Below are positions 60,863 through 64,000 of a DNA stretch of 64,000 nucleotides, piece after piece. The first letter of the stretch is position 1. Each line of letters begins with the position of its first letter. Under the pieces are notes generated by a model. The model was not told the origin of the DNA. It worked only from the letters and a program-made list of their open reading frames with translations, and ran no database searches. Position numbers and translations under genes: made by a program. Source of the DNA: Phenylobacterium sp. SCN 70-31 (lineage in GTDB: Bacteria > Pseudomonadota > Alphaproteobacteria > Caulobacterales > Caulobacteraceae); contig NZ_MEEX01000010.1 of assembly GCF_001724605.1 (NCBI RefSeq), positions 49,534 to 113,533 on the forward strand, given 5' to 3'.

Positions 60863-61201
60863 ATGAAGACGCCGCTGACCCTCTCGGAAGTCTCGGAGTC
60901 GGCGGCGCGCATCTCGGACATCTACGCCGGCAAGTACGGGATCGCCCGCGACGACGACTGGTACCTGCTGAAGCTCCAGGAGGAGCTCGGCGAACTCTCC
61001 CAGGCGCATCTGCGCCTCTCCAGCCGTGGACGGGGCGAGGCCTGCGAGCACGATCGGGCCGACGAGGCCGCGGACGTCCTGTGCCAGCTTCTGCTCTACT
61101 GCCGCCGCTTCGGCATCGACCCCGAGGCGGCCGTGCGACGCAAGTGGCTGCAATGGCTGGAGCCGCCTCTCAGCCCGGTCCCGAGCAAACAGCCTTCATA
61201 A
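60863..61201 (+). CDS. MazG-like nucleotide pyrophosphohydrolase
   Basis: A short all-helical protein of 112 residues with the MazG metal motif: KLQEELGELSQAHLRL (about 38-53, ExxE) and EHDRADEAADVLCQLLLYC (about 62-80, ExxD). It should split (d)NTPs to monophosphates and pyrophosphate. The direct coupling to thyA suggests that it limits non-standard nucleotides or dUTP/dCTP pools, feeding dUMP to ThyA. The exact substrate is an inference. Confidence 0.82.
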   Translation: MKTPLTLSEVSESAARISDIYAGKYGIARDDDWYLLKLQEELGELSQAHLRLSSRGRGEACEHDRADEAADVLCQLLLYCRRFGIDPEAAVRRKWLQWLEPPLSPVPSKQPS

Positions 61202-61210
61202 GGTTCACGG

Positions 61211-62356
61211 TCAGCCGATCCCCAGCGCGGCCCACATCGCCATCGCCAGGCCGAAGGCGCGGGTGTCGCCCTGGGTCGTGCCGACCATACGGTTCATGGC
61301 GTAGGCGAAGGTGGTCCGGGCGTCCATGTCGATGATGATGAGCGAGCCGCCGTAGCCGCCCCAGTACATCGCGTTGGGGTTGGGCAGCGGGACCACGCCG
61401 CCCGCCAGGCCGAAGCCCAGCCCGAAGCGCGCCGGGCCGGCCAGGCAGAGGTCTTCGCCCTCGATCTGCAGCTCCAGCGCCTTGCGGCAGCCCGCCTCGC
61501 TCAGGAAGCGCCGGCCCTGGGCGACGCCGCCGTTGGCCAGGATGGCGTGCACCTGCGCGACCGAGCGCGCGTTGCCCGTGCCGCCGGCCGCCGGGATCTC
61601 GGCGCCGCGCCAGGCGCGGGTCTTCGTCTCGTCCACATGGATGCCGGGGTTGTTGGCCATATTGCGCTGGATCTCGGTCTGGCCGCGCACCTCGGCCTGG
61701 GTCGTACCCGGCGCCGGCGGGACCAGTTCGGCCACGCGGCCGTCCTCGGACGCCGGCAGCCCGATCCAGAAGTCGGCGCCGAGCGGCTCGGCGATCTCCT
61801 CGCGGAAGACGGTCCCCAGCGACTTGCCGGTGATGCGCCGGATCACCTCGCCCACCAGATAGCCCTGGGTCAGGGCGTGGTAGCCGGGCGCGGTCCCGGG
61901 CGCCCAGAAGGGCGTCTGGGCGGCCAGCAGCCGGGTCATCTTCTCCCAGTCGTAGAGGTCCTCCCGGGTGATCGGCTCCTGCCAGCCCGAGAGGCCGGCC
62001 GAATGGCTCATGAGGTGGCTGACCTTGACCTCGGCCTTCCCGCCGGCGGCGAACTCGGGCCAGTAGCGGGCCACGGGCGCGTCGAAGTCGAGGTCGCCCC
62101 GGTCGGCGACCAGCAGCGCGACCAGCGCCGTCATGGTCTTGGTGGTGGAGTAGACGTTGACGATGGTGTCCCGCGTCCAGGGCCGGGTCTTCGCCGGATC
62201 GGCCCAGCCGCCCCAGAGGTCGACCACCGTCTCGCCCTCGACCGTGGCACAGAACGAGGCGCCCAGGTCGGCGCCAGACGCCAGGTTGGCCTCGAACACG
62301 TCGCGCACCGCCGCGTAGCGATCGTGGGTCACGCCCTCGACGACACCGTCCGCCAT
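61211..62356 (-). CDS. serine hydrolase, beta-lactamase (class C-like) family
   Basis: A 381-residue protein of the beta-lactamase/EstB type without a clear signal peptide. The nucleophile motif STTK is in VNVYSTTKTMTALVALL (about 70-86); the second motif is the Tyr in APGYHALTQGYLVGEVI; the third is a GG(Y)GGS-like region late on (YWGGYGGSLIIID). Such proteins are mostly esterases or peptidases rather than antibiotic-degrading enzymes. ATG 62356 follows GGGGAGGGG. It is divergent from the dehydrogenase gene and convergent to the MazG-like gene (9-base gap). Confidence 0.87.
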   Translation of the reverse strand: MADGVVEGVTHDRYAAVRDVFEANLASGADLGASFCATVEGETVVDLWGGWADPAKTRPWTRDTIVNVYSTTKTMTALVALLVADRGDLDFDAPVARYWPEFAAGGKAEVKVSHLMSHSAGLSGWQEPITREDLYDWEKMTRLLAAQTPFWAPGTAPGYHALTQGYLVGEVIRRITGKSLGTVFREEIAEPLGADFWIGLPASEDGRVAELVPPAPGTTQAEVRGQTEIQRNMANNPGIHVDETKTRAWRGAEIPAAGGTGNARSVAQVHAILANGGVAQGRRFLSEAGCRKALELQIEGEDLCLAGPARFGLGFGLAGGVVPLPNPNAMYWGGYGGSLIIIDMDARTTFAYAMNRMVGTTQGDTRAFGLAMAMWAALGIG

Positions 62357-62479
62357 AGTCCCCTCCCCTTCGCCGCGCCGGCGGCCGGTTTCCTTGGCGC
62401 GGAGCACACCGCCTTTCCGTGGTGGACGCAATGGCCGACACGCGTCAGCGTCGCGCCACAGACGACCCGGAGACGCCCG

Positions 62480-63829
62480 ATGAGCCCCTCTCGAACGACG
62501 AAGACCGCGCTCGGAGCCGCCGCGGCGGCGGCCTGCGCGGTGCTGCTGGCGGGCTGCTCGTCGCCGGGGTCGAGCGACCCGTTCGCCGGCTTCGGCCCCG
62601 ACCCGACGATCCCGCCGCCGCACAAGGGCCTGCTGCCGCAGATCGGCGTGCCGGAGGTGGTGGGCTGGGCCGGGACGGCGAAGCCCACGGCCCCCGAGGG
62701 GTTCACCGTCACCCGCTTCGCCGACGGCCTGGACCATCCCCGCTGGATGCTGGCCCTGCCCAACGGCGACGTCCTCGTGGCCGAAGCGGCCGCTCCGCCC
62801 AAGGAGATCAAGGAAGGCGGCGTCCGCGCCTGGGCCGCCAAGCTGCTCATGTCGCGGGTCGGCGCGACGACGCCCAGCGCCGACCGCATCACCCTGCTGC
62901 GCGACGCCGACGGCGACGGCGTGGCCGAGACCAAGACCACCTTCGCCCAGGGCGCGGCCCACGGCCTGAAGTCGCCCTTCGGCATGACCCTGGTGGGCGA
63001 GACGCTGTACGTGGCCAACGCCGACGGCGTCGTCAGCTTCCCCTATCAGCCCGGGCAGACGTCGGTGACGGGCGCCGGGACGCCGGTGTTCGACCTGCCC
63101 GGCGGCCCGCGCAACCACCACTGGACCAAGAACGTGATGGCCAGTCCGGACGGCGCCCGGCTGTACGCGACGGTCGGCTCGGACTCCAACATCGGCGAGA
63201 ACGGCCTGGAGACCGAGACCGGCCGCGCCGCCGTCTGGGAATACGACCTGGCGACGAAGCAGGCGCGGGTGTTCGCCAGCGGCCTGCGCAACCCCAACGG
63301 CCTCGACTTCGAGCCGACGACGGGCGCGCTGTGGACCGTGGTCAACGAGCGCGACGAGATCGGCCCGGACCTGCCGCCGGACTACCTCACCCGCGTCAGG
63401 GACGGCGGCTTCTACGGCTGGCCCTACAGCTACTGGGGCACGATCGTGGACAAGCGGGTGACGCCCGAACGTCCCGAACTGGTGGCCACGGCGCTGAAGC
63501 CGGACTACGGCCTGGGCGCGCACACCGCCTCGCTGGGCCTCGTCTTCTATCGGGGCGAGGCGTTCCCGGCGGCCTACCGGGGCGGGGCGTTCATCGGCCA
63601 GCACGGCTCGTGGAACCGCAAGCCGCTGGCCGGCTATCGGGTGGTGTTCGTGCCCTTCGCCGACGGCCGGCCGCAGACGCCGGCGCAGGAGTTCCTGACC
63701 GGGTTCCTGAACGCGGACGGCAAGATCCAGGGCCGCCCGGTGGGCGTGGCGGTGGACGGCCGCGGCGCCCTGCTGGTGGCCGACGACGTGGGCGACGTCA
63801 TCTGGCGCGTGGCCGCGACGGGCGGCTGA
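62480..63829 (+). CDS. PQQ-dependent sugar dehydrogenase-like lipoprotein
   Basis: A 449-residue secreted lipoprotein: signal with lipobox LLAGC (about Cys26), then a six-bladed beta propeller of the soluble glucose/sorbosone dehydrogenase type. Blocks are GFTVTRFADGLDHPRWMLALPNGDVLVAE, GPRNHHWTKNVMASPDGARLYATVGS, RNPNGLDFEPTTGALWTVVNERDEIG and HGSWNRKPLAGYRVVFVPF (in pieces). PQQ and calcium bind in this fold. It would oxidise aldoses outside the cytoplasm and pass electrons to the respiratory chain, possibly via an absent cytochrome. ATG 62480 has GGAG upstream. Confidence 0.88.
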   Translation: MSPSRTTKTALGAAAAAACAVLLAGCSSPGSSDPFAGFGPDPTIPPPHKGLLPQIGVPEVVGWAGTAKPTAPEGFTVTRFADGLDHPRWMLALPNGDVLVAEAAAPPKEIKEGGVRAWAAKLLMSRVGATTPSADRITLLRDADGDGVAETKTTFAQGAAHGLKSPFGMTLVGETLYVANADGVVSFPYQPGQTSVTGAGTPVFDLPGGPRNHHWTKNVMASPDGARLYATVGSDSNIGENGLETETGRAAVWEYDLATKQARVFASGLRNPNGLDFEPTTGALWTVVNERDEIGPDLPPDYLTRVRDGGFYGWPYSYWGTIVDKRVTPERPELVATALKPDYGLGAHTASLGLVFYRGEAFPAAYRGGAFIGQHGSWNRKPLAGYRVVFVPFADGRPQTPAQEFLTGFLNADGKIQGRPVGVAVDGRGALLVADDVGDVIWRVAATGG

Positions 63830-63884
63830 GCGGGACGGCGTGGGCGGGACGGCGGGGGCGTCGGTCTCTGGGTCTGTCTGGAAC

Positions 63885-63980
63885 CACGGAAGACACGGAA
63901 AACACGGAAGGGGCCTGAGCCTCCGCGGGAGCGGAGGCTCGGTCATGGGACCGCGGAAAACGCGGAAGGGCGCGGAAAGC
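63885..63980. repeat. degenerate short tandem repeat, (A/G)CGGAA units, with a central hairpin
   Basis: ACGGAAGAC, ACGGAAAAC and ACGGAAGG follow one another at 63888-63911. A second run CGCGGAAAA, CGCGGAAGGG, CGCGGAAAG lies near 63951-63979. Between them is a perfect 10-base stem GAGCCTCCGC/GCGGAGGCTC (63917-63926 with 63931-63940, loop GGGA) without a T run. It lies 56 bases after the dehydrogenase stop and continues to the window edge. It might be an intergenic repeat family or act as an end signal. Confidence 0.6.
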
Positions 63981-64000
63981 GCAGCTTCGCCTTCCGCGTC

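Noticed and set aside
61547..62479. In-frame N-terminal extension of the PQQ-type dehydrogenase
   Set aside because: It runs antisense through the beta-lactamase-fold gene; the lipoprotein signal starts at ATG 62480.
63885..63980. CRISPR array at the right edge
   Set aside because: Units are 9-10 bases, degenerate and without spacers of constant length; no cas genes in the window.

Overview
This 64 kb window is GC-rich alphaproteobacterial chromosome, most likely from the Caulobacterales (a Phenylobacterium/Caulobacter-type genome). The grounds are a full-length CtrA cell-cycle regulator beside fliI/fliJ, a dense cluster of GANTC (CcrM-type) sites in front of ctrA, a partial TipN-like polarity protein at the left edge, several TonB-dependent receptors, and an amino acid/isoprenoid/translation gene order (lysC, ptsP, rodZ-like, ispG, prfA, prmC, DUF4167) that I recall from this group. 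Genus assignment is inference. I see no rRNA, tRNA, CRISPR array, prophage or insertion sequence, and no gene-free stretch longer than about 290 bases.

Left part (1-14 kb): a truncated TipN-like gene, an Ada-AlkA fusion overlapping ogt (alkylation repair), a family 2 glycosyltransferase, an MFS carrier, the sulfate activation genes cysD and cysNC followed by a TauE/SafE-type anion permease, then the flagellar pair fliI-fliJ with a small membrane protein gene, divergent from ctrA.

Middle (14-31 kb): a membrane-anchored M28 peptidase, arsC, an M23 cell-wall peptidase, a methyltransferase, a zinc alcohol dehydrogenase, a chromate transporter, an alpha/beta hydrolase, an acyl-CoA ligase, and a TonB receptor / arylsulfatase / TetR group. 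The receptor and the sulfatase lie 4 kb apart on opposite strands but carry nearly the same 30-base promoter element, so they look like a small co-regulated uptake-and-desulfation unit.

Right part (31-64 kb): ubiG and lysC begin the conserved backbone. It is interrupted between lysC and ptsP by accessory genes: a GNAT acetyltransferase, an MFS exporter with its divergent metal-type regulator, a hydrolase-membrane fusion, an amidohydrolase and a P450. It is interrupted again between prfA and prmC by a YihY protein, a four-gene archaic (Csu-type) chaperone-usher pilus cluster and a MOSC protein. Downstream are DUF4167, a zinc-type TonB receptor divergent from zur with a clear Zur-like operator, an RcnB-like protein, DUF924, thyA with a MazG-like gene 2 bp behind it, a serine beta-lactamase-fold protein and a PQQ-type sugar dehydrogenase lipoprotein. 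Long antisense open frames are frequent here because of the GC-rich third codon positions and were left out.
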